Notes: generated by a model from the sequence alone, not told the origin. DNA of 64,000 nucleotides from Microbacterium sp. MYb62 (GCF_002979475.1 NZ_PCOY01000007.1:106188-170187), one strand, 5' to 3'; shown: positions 17,241 through 27,790, counted from the first letter of the stretch. Translations and numbers: made by a program.

Positions 17241-17399
17241 TTTTCGTCCTCCTGTGGACAGTGCTGAGTCTGCACGCTCACCGTCGAGCACGCAGGGATA
17301 CCTGAGCGTAACCCGCGGCCTCCTCGTGGCCGTCCTCAGCTAACGAACTGTTACTGAGTGGTGACCATCCGAAACATCGGCGAAACACGGGGAAATGCG

Positions 17400-17439
17400 A
17401 GACGGTGCTGCGCTCCTCGACACCAGCGCAGCACCGTCT
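17400..17439 (-). terminator. Terminator of the gcvTHP operon
   Basis: Fourteen-base perfect arms (AGACGGTGCTGCGC and its complement) with a 12-base loop, 20 bases past the gcvP stop on the minus strand. Confidence 0.8.
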
Positions 17440-17458
17440 GCTCACAAGAGCACGCGAC

Positions 17459-20365
17459 TCAGGCGAAAGCCTCCACCGGCGGGCAGGCGCAGACGAGGTT
17501 CCGGTCGCCGTATGCCTGGTCGATGCGGCGCACAGGAGGCCAGTACTTCCCGGCGACCAGCGCAGGCACCGGATACGCGGCGTCCTCTCGCGAGTACGCG
17601 TGGTTCCACTCCCCCGCGATGAGCGACACCGCGGTGTGCGGAGCGTGCACCAGGGGGTTGTCGTCCGCAGGCCAGCGACCGGCGGCGACCGCCTCCGCCT
17701 CGGCCTTGATCATGACCATCGCCTCGATGAAGCGCTCGATCTCGTCGAGGTCCTCCGACTCGGTCGGCTCGACCATGAGGGTGCCCGCGACGGGGAACGA
17801 CATGGTCGGTGCGTGGAAGCCGTAGTCGATGAGGCGCTTGGCCACGTCGTCGACCGTGATGCCAGTCGCCTCCTTGAGCGGACGCAGGTCGAGGATGCAC
17901 TCGTGCGCCACTCGCCCGTTCTCGCCGGTGTACAGCACCGGGAAGTGGCTGCCGAGGCGCTCGGCGATGTAGTTCGCGGAGAGCACCGCCGCCGCGGTGG
18001 CGCGGCGCAGACCATCGGCCCCCATCATGCGCACGTAGGCCCACGAGATCGGCAGGATGCCGGCCGATCCGTAGGGTGCCGCCGAGATGACGCCGCCCTC
18101 GAACGTGTAGCCCCCGAAATGCTCGGCACTCTGGGCCAGCGGGTGCGAGGGCAGGAACGGCGCGAGGTGCGACTTCGCCGCGACCGGTCCGATGCCGGGG
18201 CCGCCGCCGCCGTGCGGGATCGCGAACGTCTTGTGCAGGTTGAGGTGCGAGACGTCGCCGCCCAGGTCGCCGAAGCGCGCATAACCGAGCAGCGCGTTGA
18301 GGTTCGCACCGTCGACGTACACCTGCCCGCCCGCGTCGTGCACGGCGGCCGTGATCTCGACGACCTGTTCCTCGTACACCCCGTGCGTGGAGGGGTAGGT
18401 GATCATCAGGGCCGAGAGGTCGTCGGCGTGCAGGGCGATCTTCGCGCGCAGGTCGTCGAGGTCGACGTTGCCGAGTTCGTCCGTCGCGACGACGACGACC
18501 TTCATGCCCGCGAGCACGGCCGAGGCCGCGTTCGTGCCGTGCGCCGACGACGGGATGAGGCAGACCGTGCGGTGCACGTCGCCGTTCGCGTGGTGGTAGC
18601 CGCGGATGGCGAGGAGACCCGCGAGTTCCCCCTGCGAACCGGCGTTCGGCTGCAGCGAGACCGCGTCGTACCCCGTGACCTCGGCGAGCCACCCTTCGAG
18701 CTGGTCGATGAGCTCGAGGTAGCCCTGCACGTCGGCGGCCGGTGCGAACGGGTGGATTCCGGCGAACTCCGGCCAGGTGATGGCAGCCATCTCGGTGGCC
18801 GCGTTGAGCTTCATGGTGCACGAGCCCAGGGGGATCATGCCGCGATCGAGCGCGTAGTCGCGGTCGGAGAGGCTCTTCAGGTACCGCATCATGGCGGTCT
18901 CCGAGCGGTGCGAGTGGAAGACGGGGTGCGTGAGGTAGTCGTCCTGACGCCGCAGGTCTTCGGGGAGTGCCCGCAGCTTCTCGTTGCCGAAGAGGCCGAA
19001 CGCCCGCTCGTTCCTGCCGCCGAAGACCATGGCGACCTGGTGCAGCTCGCCGAGCGTGGTGGTCTCGTCCACCGCGATGCCGACCGTGTCGGCGTCGGCG
19101 ACGTGGAGCAGGATGCCGTAGCCGTCGTGCGCCTGCGCGGCGTACTCGGCGGCGCGGCCGGGCACGCGCACCTGCAGGGTGTCGAAGAAGTTCGCGTGCA
19201 CGATCTCGACACCGGCCTCGGTCAACCAGTCGCGCAGCAGCGCGGCCTTCGCGGTCGTCTGGGTCGCGATCTCGCGGAGCCCGTCTGGACCGTGGTAGAC
19301 CGCATACATCGAGGCCATGACGGCCAGGAGCACCTGGGCGGTGCAGATGTTCGACGTGGCCTTCTCACGACGGATGTGCTGCTCACGGGTCTGCAGCGAC
19401 AGGCGGTATGCGGGCTTGCCGTCGGCGTCGACGGACACTCCGACCAGGCGGCCGGGGAGCTGACGCTCGAGGCCGGAGCGGACAGCCATGTAGCCGGCGT
19501 GCGGCCCGCCGAAGCCCATGGGCACACCGAAGCGCTGGGTCGTGCCCACAGCCACATCCGCGCCGAGAGAGCCGGGTGAGGCGATCAGGGTCAGCGCGAG
19601 CAGGTCGGCGGCGGCGACGGCGAGAGCACCGGAGAGGTGCGCGGCATCGAACACGGCCGACGGATCCCAGACCCGTCCCGATGCCCCGGGGTACTGGACG
19701 AAGACGCCGAACAGGTCTGCCGGCAACTCCTCCCCTGCGGCGAAGTCGACCGGGACGATCTCGATGCCGAGTGCCTCTGCCCGCGTGGCGAGCATGGCCT
19801 TGGTCTGCGGAAGCGCATCCGCATCCATCGCGAACACGGTCGACGATGACTTCGAGGCACGCCGCGCGAGCAGCATCGCCTCGACGACAGCCGTCGACTC
19901 GTCGAGCATCGACGCGTTGGCGGTGGTGAGGCCGGTGAGTTCTGCGACCATCGTCTGGAAGTTGATGAGCGCCTCCAGGCGCCCCTGGGAGATCTCCGGC
20001 TGGTACGGGGTGTACGCCGTGTACCAGGACGGGTTCTCCAGCACGTTGCGCTGGATCACCTGCGGCGTGATCGTGCCGTAGTACCCCAGGCCGATCATCG
20101 GCCGGTTCACGGTGTTGCGCGCGGCGAGCGTGCGCAACTCGGCGAGGGCCTCGGTCTCGCTCGCGGCGACCGGGATGCGCGAAGGCGCCTCCGCGGCGTC
20201 CGACGACGGTCCGGTGTAGATCGACGCGGGAACGGCCTGGCGCATGAGCGCCTCGACCGGGCTCAGCGCGTCGTCGACTCCGGTGGTGTCGAGACCGAGA
20301 GCGGCGAGCATCCTGCGCTGCGCGGCATCCGTTGGTCCGATATGACGATCGGCGAAAGTGACCAC
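17459..20365 (-). CDS. gcvP: Glycine dehydrogenase (decarboxylating), P protein
   Basis: A 968-residue PLP enzyme that decarboxylates glycine and passes the aminomethyl group to lipoylated GcvH. The PLP lysine is in [17 protein letters not shown] near residue 705, beside the conserved glycine-rich loop. Length fits the single-chain P protein (about 950). It is the last gene of gcvT-gcvH-gcvP, 7 bases after gcvH, and is under the tandem glycine riboswitch ahead of gcvT. Confidence 0.96.
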   Translation of the reverse strand: MVTFADRHIGPTDAAQRRMLAALGLDTTGVDDALSPVEALMRQAVPASIYTGPSSDAAEAPSRIPVAASETEALAELRTLAARNTVNRPMIGLGYYGTITPQVIQRNVLENPSWYTAYTPYQPEISQGRLEALINFQTMVAELTGLTTANASMLDESTAVVEAMLLARRASKSSSTVFAMDADALPQTKAMLATRAEALGIEIVPVDFAAGEELPADLFGVFVQYPGASGRVWDPSAVFDAAHLSGALAVAAADLLALTLIASPGSLGADVAVGTTQRFGVPMGFGGPHAGYMAVRSGLERQLPGRLVGVSVDADGKPAYRLSLQTREQHIRREKATSNICTAQVLLAVMASMYAVYHGPDGLREIATQTTAKAALLRDWLTEAGVEIVHANFFDTLQVRVPGRAAEYAAQAHDGYGILLHVADADTVGIAVDETTTLGELHQVAMVFGGRNERAFGLFGNEKLRALPEDLRRQDDYLTHPVFHSHRSETAMMRYLKSLSDRDYALDRGMIPLGSCTMKLNAATEMAAITWPEFAGIHPFAPAADVQGYLELIDQLEGWLAEVTGYDAVSLQPNAGSQGELAGLLAIRGYHHANGDVHRTVCLIPSSAHGTNAASAVLAGMKVVVVATDELGNVDLDDLRAKIALHADDLSALMITYPSTHGVYEEQVVEITAAVHDAGGQVYVDGANLNALLGYARFGDLGGDVSHLNLHKTFAIPHGGGGPGIGPVAAKSHLAPFLPSHPLAQSAEHFGGYTFEGGVISAAPYGSAGILPISWAYVRMMGADGLRRATAAAVLSANYIAERLGSHFPVLYTGENGRVAHECILDLRPLKEATGITVDDVAKRLIDYGFHAPTMSFPVAGTLMVEPTESEDLDEIERFIEAMVMIKAEAEAVAAGRWPADDNPLVHAPHTAVSLIAGEWNHAYSREDAAYPVPALVAGKYWPPVRRIDQAYGDRNLVCACPPVEAFA

Positions 20366-20372
20366 GGGTGGA

Positions 20373-20750
20373 TCAGCCCTCCGTGAGCGCGACGTAGGCG
20401 TCGCGGTCGAGCAGCCCGTCGAGCGCGTCGGCGGCGACGGAGACCTTGAGCAGCCAGCCGCCTTCGAACGGCGCCGCGTTGACGAGCGACGGGTCGTCGA
20501 TGACCGCGTCGTTGATCTCGACGACGGTGCCGGAGACGGGCGCGTACAGCTCGCCGACCGACTTCGTCGACTCGATCTCTCCGACCACCGCCCCCGCGGC
20601 GACCTCGGTGCCGACGGCGGGGAGCTCGACGAAGACGACGTCCCCGAGCTTCTCGGCGGCGTAGTCGGTGATGCCGATGGTCACGGTGTCGCCCTCAGCG
20701 GCGATCCACTCGTGCTCTTCGGTGTACTTGAGTGCGGCGAGGTCGGTCAT
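20373..20750 (-). CDS. gcvH: Glycine cleavage system H protein
   Basis: A 125-residue lipoyl carrier protein. K63 in [15 protein letters not shown] is the lipoylation site. It shuttles the aminomethyl group from GcvP to GcvT. Its start overlaps the gcvT stop by 4 bases (ATGA), and gcvP follows within 7 bases, so the three proteins are co-translated. Confidence 0.96.
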   Translation of the reverse strand: MTDLAALKYTEEHEWIAAEGDTVTIGITDYAAEKLGDVVFVELPAVGTEVAAGAVVGEIESTKSVGELYAPVSGTVVEINDAVIDDPSLVNAAPFEGGWLLKVSVAADALDGLLDRDAYVALTEG

Positions 20751-21949
20751 TTGGTCCTCCGGTAGAAAGGCAGGGCGGTCACGGTCGCGGGGATGCTGGT
20801 CCCCCGCACATCAAGGAATACTGCGGTTCCCTCTTCGGCGGAAGAAGGGTGCACGTAGGCCATCGCGATCGGATGGCCCAGCGTCGGGCTGAGGGCGCCG
20901 CTGGTGATCTCGCCCAGCTGCGCTCCGTGTTCGTCGATCACGGAGTATCCGGCACGTCCGGCGCGCTTGCCCTCGGCGACGAGTCCGACCAGCACCGGAG
21001 CTTCCGATGCTTCGGTCGACTCCTCGGCCGCGGAGAGCGCTTCCTTGCCGACGAAGCTCTCCTTCGCGGTCACGACGACGCGCCCGAGGCCCGCCTGCGA
21101 GGGCCGGGTGTCGAGGCTCAGCTCGTGCCCGTAGAGCGGCATCCCGGCCTCGAGCCGAAGGGTGTCGCGCGCGGCGAGGCCGGCGGGAACGAGGCCGTGC
21201 GGCGCGCCGGCCTCGAGCAGGGCGTCCCAGAGCGCGGCCGCGTCCTCAGCCGTGACGAGGAGCTCGAAACCGTCCTCGCCCGTATAGCCGGTGCGCGCGA
21301 GCAGGAGCGGTTTCCCCTGGTAGTTCGCGGACGCCCAGGCGTAGTACTTCTGCTCGGACCAGGGAATGCTCACGTCGGTGATGTCGCCGGTCGCGGCGAG
21401 GATCGCCTCGGCGTTCGGGCCCTGCACGGCGATGAGTGCGTAGGAGTCGGACACGTCTTCGACGTCGACTCCGCGGTCACCGAGGAACCCCGCGAAGCTG
21501 CGCTCCTCGCCCGGTGCTCGAGGGGGGAGATCGCGCTCGACGAGCGACGGGAAGTCACGGACGCGTTTCGCGAATGCCGAGTCGACGAATCCCCGGTTGC
21601 CGGCGTTCGCGATCACGAGGTAGCGGTCATCGGCCAGCCGATACGCGATGACATCGTCGATGATGCCGCCGGCCTCCGCGAGCAGGAGGGAGTACTTCGC
21701 TTTGCCGACCGGCATCGCCGAGATGCGGCCGGCCAGCGCGTAGTCGAGGAAGGCTGCGGCGGCCTCGCCCGTCACCAGGAACTCGGCCATGTGCGAGATG
21801 TCGAAGATGCCGGCGCTCTGCCGCACGGCGTGGTGCTCGGCGAGGTCGGATGTGTAGCGCACCGGCATCTGCCAGCCGCCGAAGTCTGTGAACGACGCGC
21901 CGAGCGCCTCGTGGCGTTCGCGCAGCGGGGTGTAGCGGGGGTCGGACAT
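20747..21949 (-). CDS. gcvT: Glycine cleavage system aminomethyltransferase, T protein
   Basis: A 400-residue enzyme that transfers the methylene group from GcvH to tetrahydrofolate and releases ammonia. The N-terminal block [13 protein letters not shown] and [16 protein letters not shown] are characteristic, and the conserved [15 protein letters not shown] region is also present. First gene of the operon, about 50 bases after the glycine riboswitch. ATG at 21949 follows GGGAGAA. Confidence 0.95.
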   Translation of the reverse strand: MSDPRYTPLRERHEALGASFTDFGGWQMPVRYTSDLAEHHAVRQSAGIFDISHMAEFLVTGEAAAAFLDYALAGRISAMPVGKAKYSLLLAEAGGIIDDVIAYRLADDRYLVIANAGNRGFVDSAFAKRVRDFPSLVERDLPPRAPGEERSFAGFLGDRGVDVEDVSDSYALIAVQGPNAEAILAATGDITDVSIPWSEQKYYAWASANYQGKPLLLARTGYTGEDGFELLVTAEDAAALWDALLEAGAPHGLVPAGLAARDTLRLEAGMPLYGHELSLDTRPSQAGLGRVVVTAKESFVGKEALSAAEESTEASEAPVLVGLVAEGKRAGRAGYSVIDEHGAQLGEITSGALSPTLGHPIAMAYVHPSSAEEGTAVFLDVRGTSIPATVTALPFYRRTK

Positions 21950-21974
21950 GGAGTTCTCCCGGGCTGTGTCGGGC

Positions 21975-21996
21975 GGAACGGCGGCATCGCCGTTCC
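21975..21996 (-). promoter_or_regulatory. Hairpin between riboswitch and gcvT
   Basis: GGAACGGC and GCCGTTCC form 8-base arms around 6 bases. It lies between the end of the second glycine aptamer and the gcvT ribosome-binding site, where an expression platform would be. It has no U-run, so control of translation is more likely than termination. Confidence 0.5.
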
Positions 21997-22002
21997 TCGG
22001 AA

Positions 22003-22190
22003 CTCCCCCTCTGTCATGGGCCTGAGAGCTTCACCCGTGCGCGGAGGCGGGGCTTTCACCGTCGGCGGATCCGAGGTGTCGCCGGATCGCTTTTCAGAGT
22101 GGCCGGAACCGCGCGGTACGCGTACCTGAGAGATTGGCGGGGAGGCTTGCTCCTTCGGTGCCCGGCTGCGTTCGCCGGGGCTCTCCCGCG
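22003..22190 (-). ncRNA. Tandem glycine riboswitch controlling gcvTHP
   Basis: Minus strand, in order: GGGAGAGCC opens aptamer 1, which has AATCTCTCAGG and closes with ACTCTG near 22095-22101. A short linker with GAAAAGCG follows. Aptamer 2 has GTGAAGCTCTCAGG and closes with ACAGAGGGGGA at 22004-22014. These are the conserved elements of the glycine riboswitch, in two copies. In known examples glycine binding turns on the cleavage operon. A -10-like TAGACT lies at 22224-22229. Confidence 0.93.
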
Positions 22191-22223
22191 TGGGTCATTC
22201 GGCCTGTCTTCAGTTGTGGGTCC

Positions 22224-22229
22224 AGTCTA
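22224..22229 (-). promoter_or_regulatory. -10 element of the gcv operon
   Basis: TAGACT, about 35 bases upstream of the first aptamer and directly after the terminator of the preceding ABC operon. Confidence 0.45.
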
Positions 22230-22234
22230 GCCGG

Positions 22235-22267
22235 TCTGCCCGCCCGTGCCGTGGCCGGGCGGGCAGA
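22235..22267 (-). terminator. Terminator of the second ABC importer operon
   Basis: Eleven-base perfect arms TCTGCCCGCCC and GGGCGGGCAGA, 5 bases beyond the stop of the last ATPase gene and immediately before the gcv promoter. Confidence 0.75.
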
Positions 22268-22271
22268 TCGG

Positions 22272-23135
22272 TCAGTGCGCGATGCCGAGTTCGGCACGGA
22301 CCTCGTCGCGGAGGCGTCCGAGGTTCTCGGGCTCGGGAGCCGCGCCCAAGAGCGTCTTCGTGTACTCGTGCTGCGGGTTGAGGATGACCTCGTCCGCGGG
22401 ACCGCGCTCCACGACGTCACCCTTGTAGAGCACCATGATCTCATCGGAGAAGTGCCGGGCCGTGGCCAGGTCGTGGGTGATGTAGAGAACGCCCAGGTTC
22501 TCCTCACGCTGCAGCTCCGCGAGCAGGTTCAGCACTCCCAACCGGATCGACACGTCCAACATGCTCACGGGCTCGTCCGCGACGATGAACCGCGCTCCCG
22601 GCGCGAGCGCCCTGGCGATCGCGACACGCTGCCGCTGCCCACCCGACAGCTCGTGCGGGCGACGCTCCGCGTAGCTCTCCCCCGGAGTCAACCGCACCCG
22701 CTCGAGGAGCTCCACAGCCCGCTCGCGCACCTGCCCGCGAGAGAGTTCCGGGTGGTGCAGGCGGATCGGCCTCTCGAGGTGGTGGACGATCGTGTGGTAC
22801 GGGTTCAGCGATGCGAACGGGTCCTGGAACACCATCTGCACGTCGGAGCGGTATCGCTCGAGAGCGCGGCCGCGGTCACCCGACTCGGCACCGTCGAGAA
22901 GGATGCTTCCCGAAGTCGGCGTCTCGAGCTTCATCAGCATCCGGGCGATGGTCGACTTGCCCGAGCCGGATTCGCCCACGAGCGCGACCGTCTTGCCGGC
23001 CTCGATCGTGAACGACACGTCCTTCACGGCGTGGAGGATGCTGGTCTTGAAACCGGAGCGCAAGTGGAAGTCCTTCACCAGGTTCCGTGCCTCGAGGGTC
23101 GCACTCGAGGTCGAGACGTCGGCGATGGCGGTCAT
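22272..23135 (-). CDS. Oligopeptide-type ABC importer ATPase (DppF type)
   Basis: A 287-residue ATPase with Walker A GESGSGKST, signature LSGGQRQRVA, Walker B FIVADEPVSMLD and the oligopeptide-type end PQHEYTKTLLGAAPEP. It works with the DppD-type ATPase encoded just upstream, with which it overlaps by 4 bases. It is the last gene of a five-gene importer operon (binding protein, two permeases, two ATPases). Confidence 0.92.
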   Translation of the reverse strand: MTAIADVSTSSATLEARNLVKDFHLRSGFKTSILHAVKDVSFTIEAGKTVALVGESGSGKSTIARMLMKLETPTSGSILLDGAESGDRGRALERYRSDVQMVFQDPFASLNPYHTIVHHLERPIRLHHPELSRGQVRERAVELLERVRLTPGESYAERRPHELSGGQRQRVAIARALAPGARFIVADEPVSMLDVSIRLGVLNLLAELQREENLGVLYITHDLATARHFSDEIMVLYKGDVVERGPADEVILNPQHEYTKTLLGAAPEPENLGRLRDEVRAELGIAH

Positions 23136-23983
23136 CGGGTTCCCTCCTGGCTCACTCCGGTGCGGACGAAATCGCCGCGTTCGCCCGTCAGCGACGGGAA
23201 GCTCGACAGCAACCGCTTCGTGTACTCATGCTGCGGGGTCCGATAGATCTCCTCCGCCGTGCCCTGCTCCACGATCTGCCCCTGGAGCATGACCGCGATC
23301 CGGTCACTGATCTCGATCAGCATCGGCAGGTCATGCGTGATGAAGATCACCGCGAACCCCAGCTTCTCGCGCAGCCGCATGATCTCTCGGATGATGCCAC
23401 GCTGCACCACGACGTCGAGCGCCGTCGTGGGCTCGTCCATGATCATCACCTGCGGGTCCAGCGCCAGCGCCATCGCGATCATCATGCGCTGCCGCATTCC
23501 GCCGGACAACTCGTGCGGGAAGCTCGTGAGCCGGCTCGGGTCGACACCGACCAGTGTCAGCAGCTCCTCGGCGCGCTCCTGCTTGGCCTTCTTGCTCATG
23601 CCGGGACGATGCGTGTCGAAGATGTCGAAGATCTGCGCCTTCACACTGATCACCGGGTTCAACGAGTTCATCGCGCCCTGGAACACCATCGAGATCTTGT
23701 CCCAGCGGAACGCTCGGAGTCCCTCCCCATCCAGGCCCACGATGTCGATGTCATGACCATCCCGGTCATGGAACACGATCTCGCCCTCGGTCATCAGCGC
23801 CGGCGCCTTGAGAAGCCGGTTCATCCCGTACGCGAGCGTCGTCTTGCCGCAGCCCGACTCGCCGGCGAGGCCGAGGATCTCCCCACGGTGCAGGGTCAAC
23901 GACACGTTCCGCACCGCCTTCACCGGCGGATCCACCTCGTATTCGATCGACACATTCCTTGCGGAGAGCACAGCCTCGTTCAT
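23132..23983 (-). CDS. Oligopeptide-type ABC importer ATPase (DppD type)
   Basis: A 283-residue ATPase with Walker A GESGCGKTT, signature LSGGMRQRMM, Walker B MIMDEPTTALD and the ending PQHEYTKRLLSSFP. It forms the motor with the DppF-type protein. ATG at 23983 overlaps the upstream permease stop (ATGA). The longer open frame upstream is the shadow of the permease gene. Confidence 0.92.
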   Translation of the reverse strand: MNEAVLSARNVSIEYEVDPPVKAVRNVSLTLHRGEILGLAGESGCGKTTLAYGMNRLLKAPALMTEGEIVFHDRDGHDIDIVGLDGEGLRAFRWDKISMVFQGAMNSLNPVISVKAQIFDIFDTHRPGMSKKAKQERAEELLTLVGVDPSRLTSFPHELSGGMRQRMMIAMALALDPQVMIMDEPTTALDVVVQRGIIREIMRLREKLGFAVIFITHDLPMLIEISDRIAVMLQGQIVEQGTAEEIYRTPQHEYTKRLLSSFPSLTGERGDFVRTGVSQEGTR

Positions 23984-24957
23984 GCGGTGACCCCCTTGGT
24001 CTTGGCGGCCTTGCGCACGCGGCGGGCGGCCTCCGGCGCGTTGCGCAGCTTCGGATTGATGACCTCGTCGATCGCGAAATTGATCAGGGCGAGACCGGCG
24101 CCGAGGATGGCGATCATCAACCCAGGCGGCACGAACCACCACCATGCGCCACGACCGAGTGCTTGCCCGGACTGCGCGTCGTTGAGGATGGTTCCCCACG
24201 TGATCGAATCCGTCGGTCCCAAACCGAGGTACGACAGCCCTGCCTCACCGAGGATCGCGAAGATCAGCGCGAACAGGAACTGCGCGGTCAGCAACGGCAG
24301 GAGGTTGGGCATGATCTCGACGAGGATCACACGGAACGACCGCTCTCCCGCGACCTTCGAGGCGTAGACATAATCCCGCGTGCGCAGTGACCGGGTCTGC
24401 AGACGCAGCACGTACGCGGCGCCCGCCCACGACGTGATGCCCAGGAAGATCGCGACGAGCTGCCAGGTGCGCTGCGGGACGAAGGAGGCGATCACCATCA
24501 CGAGCGGCAGTCCCGGAATCACGATCATCACGTTGGTGAGAAGGGCGAGTCCGTCCTCGCGCCACCCGCCGAGGTATCCCGCGAGCACGCCGAAGACCAG
24601 CGAGAGCACGATGGCGATCGAGCTCGCGACGATGCCGACGAGCAGAGAGCCCTGGGCGCCGATCGCCAGCTGCGCGAACATGTCGTTACCGAGCTTGGTC
24701 GTGCCGAGCCAGTGCTCCGCCGATGGCGGTTGGAGCGCGGGGTTGGCGGTGCTGCGCGGGTTCTGCGAGAAGATCGGCGCGATGATCGCGAACAGCACGA
24801 TCGCGGCCACCAGGATCACGCCGACGATGAACTTCGGCGAGGTGCTGGGAAGGATGCGGCGACGCTTGCGTCCCTGCTGCGTGGCCAGAGAGACCGTGCT
24901 GGCCGGGGCGGTGACGGGAGGCTCCTGCGTGAGGAGCGGGTTCTTCGTGTCAGACAT
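23980..24957 (-). CDS. Oligopeptide-type ABC importer permease (DppC type)
   Basis: A 325-residue permease. A cytosolic N-terminus rich in basic residues (QQGRKRRR), a first helix near 44-64, the HWLGTTKLGNDMFAQLAIGAQGS region, and the EAA loop in YASKVAGERSFRVILVEIMPNLLPL. It overlaps the DppB-type gene by 8 bases. ATG at 24957 gives the usual MSDTKNPLL-type start. Confidence 0.92.
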   Translation of the reverse strand: MSDTKNPLLTQEPPVTAPASTVSLATQQGRKRRRILPSTSPKFIVGVILVAAIVLFAIIAPIFSQNPRSTANPALQPPSAEHWLGTTKLGNDMFAQLAIGAQGSLLVGIVASSIAIVLSLVFGVLAGYLGGWREDGLALLTNVMIVIPGLPLVMVIASFVPQRTWQLVAIFLGITSWAGAAYVLRLQTRSLRTRDYVYASKVAGERSFRVILVEIMPNLLPLLTAQFLFALIFAILGEAGLSYLGLGPTDSITWGTILNDAQSGQALGRGAWWWFVPPGLMIAILGAGLALINFAIDEVINPKLRNAPEAARRVRKAAKTKGVTA

Positions 24958-25945
24958 TCTGGCGAGCCCTCGGGTCGATGAAGCCATAGACGAGGTCCAT
25001 GATGAAGTTGGCGGCGAGCACCGTCAGGGTGATGACGAGGAACAGGCCCTGCATCAGCGCGTAGTCGTTGTTGGTCACGGCCTGGAACATCAGCTTGCCG
25101 ATGCCCGGGTAGGTGAACACCTGCTCCATCACGATGGAGCCGGCCACCACGAACCCGAGAGTGATCGAGAAGCCGGCGATCGAGGGGATCGCGGCGTTGC
25201 GCGCGGCGTAGGCGGTGAGCACCCGGCGCGGGCGCAGGCCCTTCGCCTCGGCAGTGAGGACGTAGTCCTCGGCGAGCGTGGAGACCATCATGTTGCGCAT
25301 GCCGAACATCCAGCCGCCCACCGAGCTGATGACGATCGTGAGAGCCGGGAGGACCGCGTGCGCCACGGCATCGCTGAAGAACGCCCAGGTCGGCTCGGGG
25401 CCATCCGGATAGTCGAAGATGTCGTACCCGCCGAAGATGGGGAACCATCCGAGACCGACCGCGAACACGGCCACCAGGATCAGCGCCATCCAGAAGTACG
25501 GGATCGACTGCAGCACGGTCGTCGCGGGGATCAGATGATCGACCCACGTGCCGCGTTTCCATCCGGCCCAGGCGCCGAGCACGACGCCGAGGACGAAGGA
25601 GATGACGGTCGCGGTGCCGACGAGGACGAGCGTCCACGGCAGCGCTCCCGCGATGAGCTCCGTCACCGGGGTGGGGAACTTGGTGACCGACACCCCGAGG
25701 TCACCTTGGAACATCCGTCCCCAGTAGGAGAGGTACTGCTCCCAGAGGGGCGAATCATCACCGCCGAGCAGCAGCTTGATGTTGCGGATCGTGGTCTCGG
25801 AGACCTCACCGCCCGCCCGCTGCAGCTTGGCGATCATGATGTCGGCCGGGTCGCCCGGCATGAGCCGGGGAAGAAGGAAGTTGATGGAGATCGCGGCCCA
25901 GAGCGTGAACGCGTAGAACCCGATTCTTCGTGCATAGAACTTCAT
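24950..25945 (-). CDS. Oligopeptide-type ABC importer permease (DppB type)
   Basis: A 331-residue permease beginning MKFYARRIGFYAFTLWAAISINFLLPRLMPGDP. The EAA loop is in LTAEAKGLRPRRVLTAYAARNAAIPS. It forms the membrane channel with the DppC-type protein. It lies 40 bases after the binding-protein gene, with no hairpin between them, unlike the first importer. Confidence 0.92.
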   Translation of the reverse strand: MKFYARRIGFYAFTLWAAISINFLLPRLMPGDPADIMIAKLQRAGGEVSETTIRNIKLLLGGDDSPLWEQYLSYWGRMFQGDLGVSVTKFPTPVTELIAGALPWTLVLVGTATVISFVLGVVLGAWAGWKRGTWVDHLIPATTVLQSIPYFWMALILVAVFAVGLGWFPIFGGYDIFDYPDGPEPTWAFFSDAVAHAVLPALTIVISSVGGWMFGMRNMMVSTLAEDYVLTAEAKGLRPRRVLTAYAARNAAIPSIAGFSITLGFVVAGSIVMEQVFTYPGIGKLMFQAVTNNDYALMQGLFLVITLTVLAANFIMDLVYGFIDPRARQNV

Positions 25946-25985
25946 GTCACTGTTTCCTGACTTCCTACTTCCCCGACTCCTCTCG

Positions 25986-27677
25986 TTACTTGACCGGTTG
26001 CAGCTGCGTCAGGACGTAGCCTGCCGCGATCGCACCCCAGGACGGCGGGAAGGCGTAGAGGTCCTCCTCCGTCGGCCATCCGGTGTAGTCCTGCGTGTTG
26101 TAGAAGGTCTGCGTCGCGTTGATGATGAGCGGGATGTAGGGCAGGTCACGCACGATCTCGGTCTGGATCGTGGCGTACAGCTCCTTCTTCGTCGCCTCGT
26201 CGTTCGTGCTGACGGCAGCCTGGATAGCGGTGTCGACCACCGGGTTGTTGTAGCGGCTGAAGTTCCAGCGCGTCGCGGGGATCTCCGCGCCGACCGGGCC
26301 GGTCGAACCGACGGTGGTGCCGCCGAACCAGTCACGGTAGATCTGGAAGGGGTCGGCGACGGACGTGCCGATGACACCGCCGACGATGAGCTGGAACTCG
26401 CCGCCCTGACGCGCGTCGGAGAACTCCTGCCACTGCACGGTGGAAGCGGTGATCTTGATGCCCGCGGCCTCGGCCTGCTCGACGATCAGCTTCGCGGCGT
26501 CGTTGTAGTCCGTCCAGCCGTCGACCGAGATGAGGCTGATCTCGACCGGAACCCCGCCCTTCTCGTAGATGCCGCTGGCACCCTTGGTGTAGCCGGCGGC
26601 CTCGAGGATCGAGCCTGCTTCGGCGACGTTCGCCTCCTGCGGGCTGACCTCGTTGGCGGGGTCGGCGACCCACTTCTCGTCACGCGGCAGCAGCGCGAAC
26701 GTGGGCGAGATGTCGCCGGAGAGACCGACGAACGCCTTGTCCTTGATGGTGGCACGGTCGATAGCGACGTTGAGCGCCTGACGCACGGCCACGTCGGTCT
26801 GCGGACCGGTGCAGCCGAGGTCGGCGTTCGAGCAGGTGTACAGGACCGTCGGGTCCTGCGGCGTGTTGATCCACTCGATCTTGCCGTTGCCGGTCACGTC
26901 GTCCGGGTTCGGGATGAACATGCCGGCCCAGTCGAGCTCACCCGCGGCGAGCAGGTCCTGCGCGGTCTGGTTGTTGTCCACCGCGATGTACTGGACCTTC
27001 TTGATACCGAGCTTGTCGGCATCGCGGAAGTTCTCGTTCGCGACGAGGGTGTACGACTCGCTGGTGGTCTTGTCGACGACGTATGCGCCGGACCCGACGG
27101 GGTTCTCGTTCGTGAAGTTCGCGAAGTCGGTGATGTCGGCCCAGATGTGCTCGGGAAGGATGTAGGTCGAGCCGAGACGCTGGAATTCCGTCGTGTACTG
27201 CGCGGACGCGTAGGTGAGCACGACGGTGGTGTCATCGGTTGCCTCGGCGGAGACGAGGCCGTTGCCCTCGGGGTTGTTGCCCTCGTACTTGAACGAGAAG
27301 GCGACGTCCTTCGCGGTGAGCGGCTTGCCGTCGCTCCACTTGAGGTCGGGCTTGATGGTGATCGTGATCGCCGTGCCGTCCTCGTTGTACTCGAACGAGT
27401 CGCCGATCAGGCCGACCGGCTCGGAGTCCGCGGTCTTGTTGTAGAAGAACAGGGGCTCGTAGATCGGGCCGAGCGCACCGTGGAGCACGGTCGGCACGAA
27501 CGGGTTGTAGTTCGTGGCGATCGGGGTCTGGCTTCCAGCCCAGACGCGAAGGGCACGATCGCCGTCGGCGTTGCCGTCGTCGCTGCCGCCGCTGCCACAG
27601 GCGGTGAGGCCCAGGGCGAGGACGGATGCTCCGGCGATCGCGGTGAGCGCGATTCTGCGCTTTCCGTTTCGGATCAT
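25986..27677 (-). CDS. ABC importer lipoprotein substrate-binding protein (family 5)
   Basis: A 563-residue family 5 solute-binding lipoprotein. Signal peptide MIRNGKRRIALTAIAG..., lipobox LTAC near residues 23-26, then a Gly/Ser/Asp linker. Family phrases include LKWSDGKPLTAKDVAFSFKY and NPVGSGAYVV. The ligand may be an oligopeptide, but some family 5 proteins with this operon layout bind oligosaccharides, so the substrate is open. ATG at 27677 follows an AGAGGAAA-like site. A 12-base inverted repeat lies upstream. Confidence 0.9.
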   Translation of the reverse strand: MIRNGKRRIALTAIAGASVLALGLTACGSGGSDDGNADGDRALRVWAGSQTPIATNYNPFVPTVLHGALGPIYEPLFFYNKTADSEPVGLIGDSFEYNEDGTAITITIKPDLKWSDGKPLTAKDVAFSFKYEGNNPEGNGLVSAEATDDTTVVLTYASAQYTTEFQRLGSTYILPEHIWADITDFANFTNENPVGSGAYVVDKTTSESYTLVANENFRDADKLGIKKVQYIAVDNNQTAQDLLAAGELDWAGMFIPNPDDVTGNGKIEWINTPQDPTVLYTCSNADLGCTGPQTDVAVRQALNVAIDRATIKDKAFVGLSGDISPTFALLPRDEKWVADPANEVSPQEANVAEAGSILEAAGYTKGASGIYEKGGVPVEISLISVDGWTDYNDAAKLIVEQAEAAGIKITASTVQWQEFSDARQGGEFQLIVGGVIGTSVADPFQIYRDWFGGTTVGSTGPVGAEIPATRWNFSRYNNPVVDTAIQAAVSTNDEATKKELYATIQTEIVRDLPYIPLIINATQTFYNTQDYTGWPTEEDLYAFPPSWGAIAAGYVLTQLQPVK

Positions 27678-27790
27678 TTCTCTTGTTTCCTCTCGGTGCT
27701 GCACTGCAGGAGGGATCGCTCCGGATGGAGCCGAACCCCGGAGGTGGGGTTCTCGGGCCCAGGGAGACGACCGGTCGGCCACTCCCGAAG

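Noticed and set aside
14709..17267. Very long open frame (over 800 codons) opposite the first binding-protein gene
   Set aside because: It is antisense to a clear lipoprotein gene. Its product is low-complexity Arg/Glu/Val/Gly sequence with no family pattern, as expected from high-GC codon bias.
17405..19579. Open frame of about 720 codons opposite gcvP
   Set aside because: Same explanation: complement of a strongly biased coding region, no recognisable domain or ribosome-binding site.
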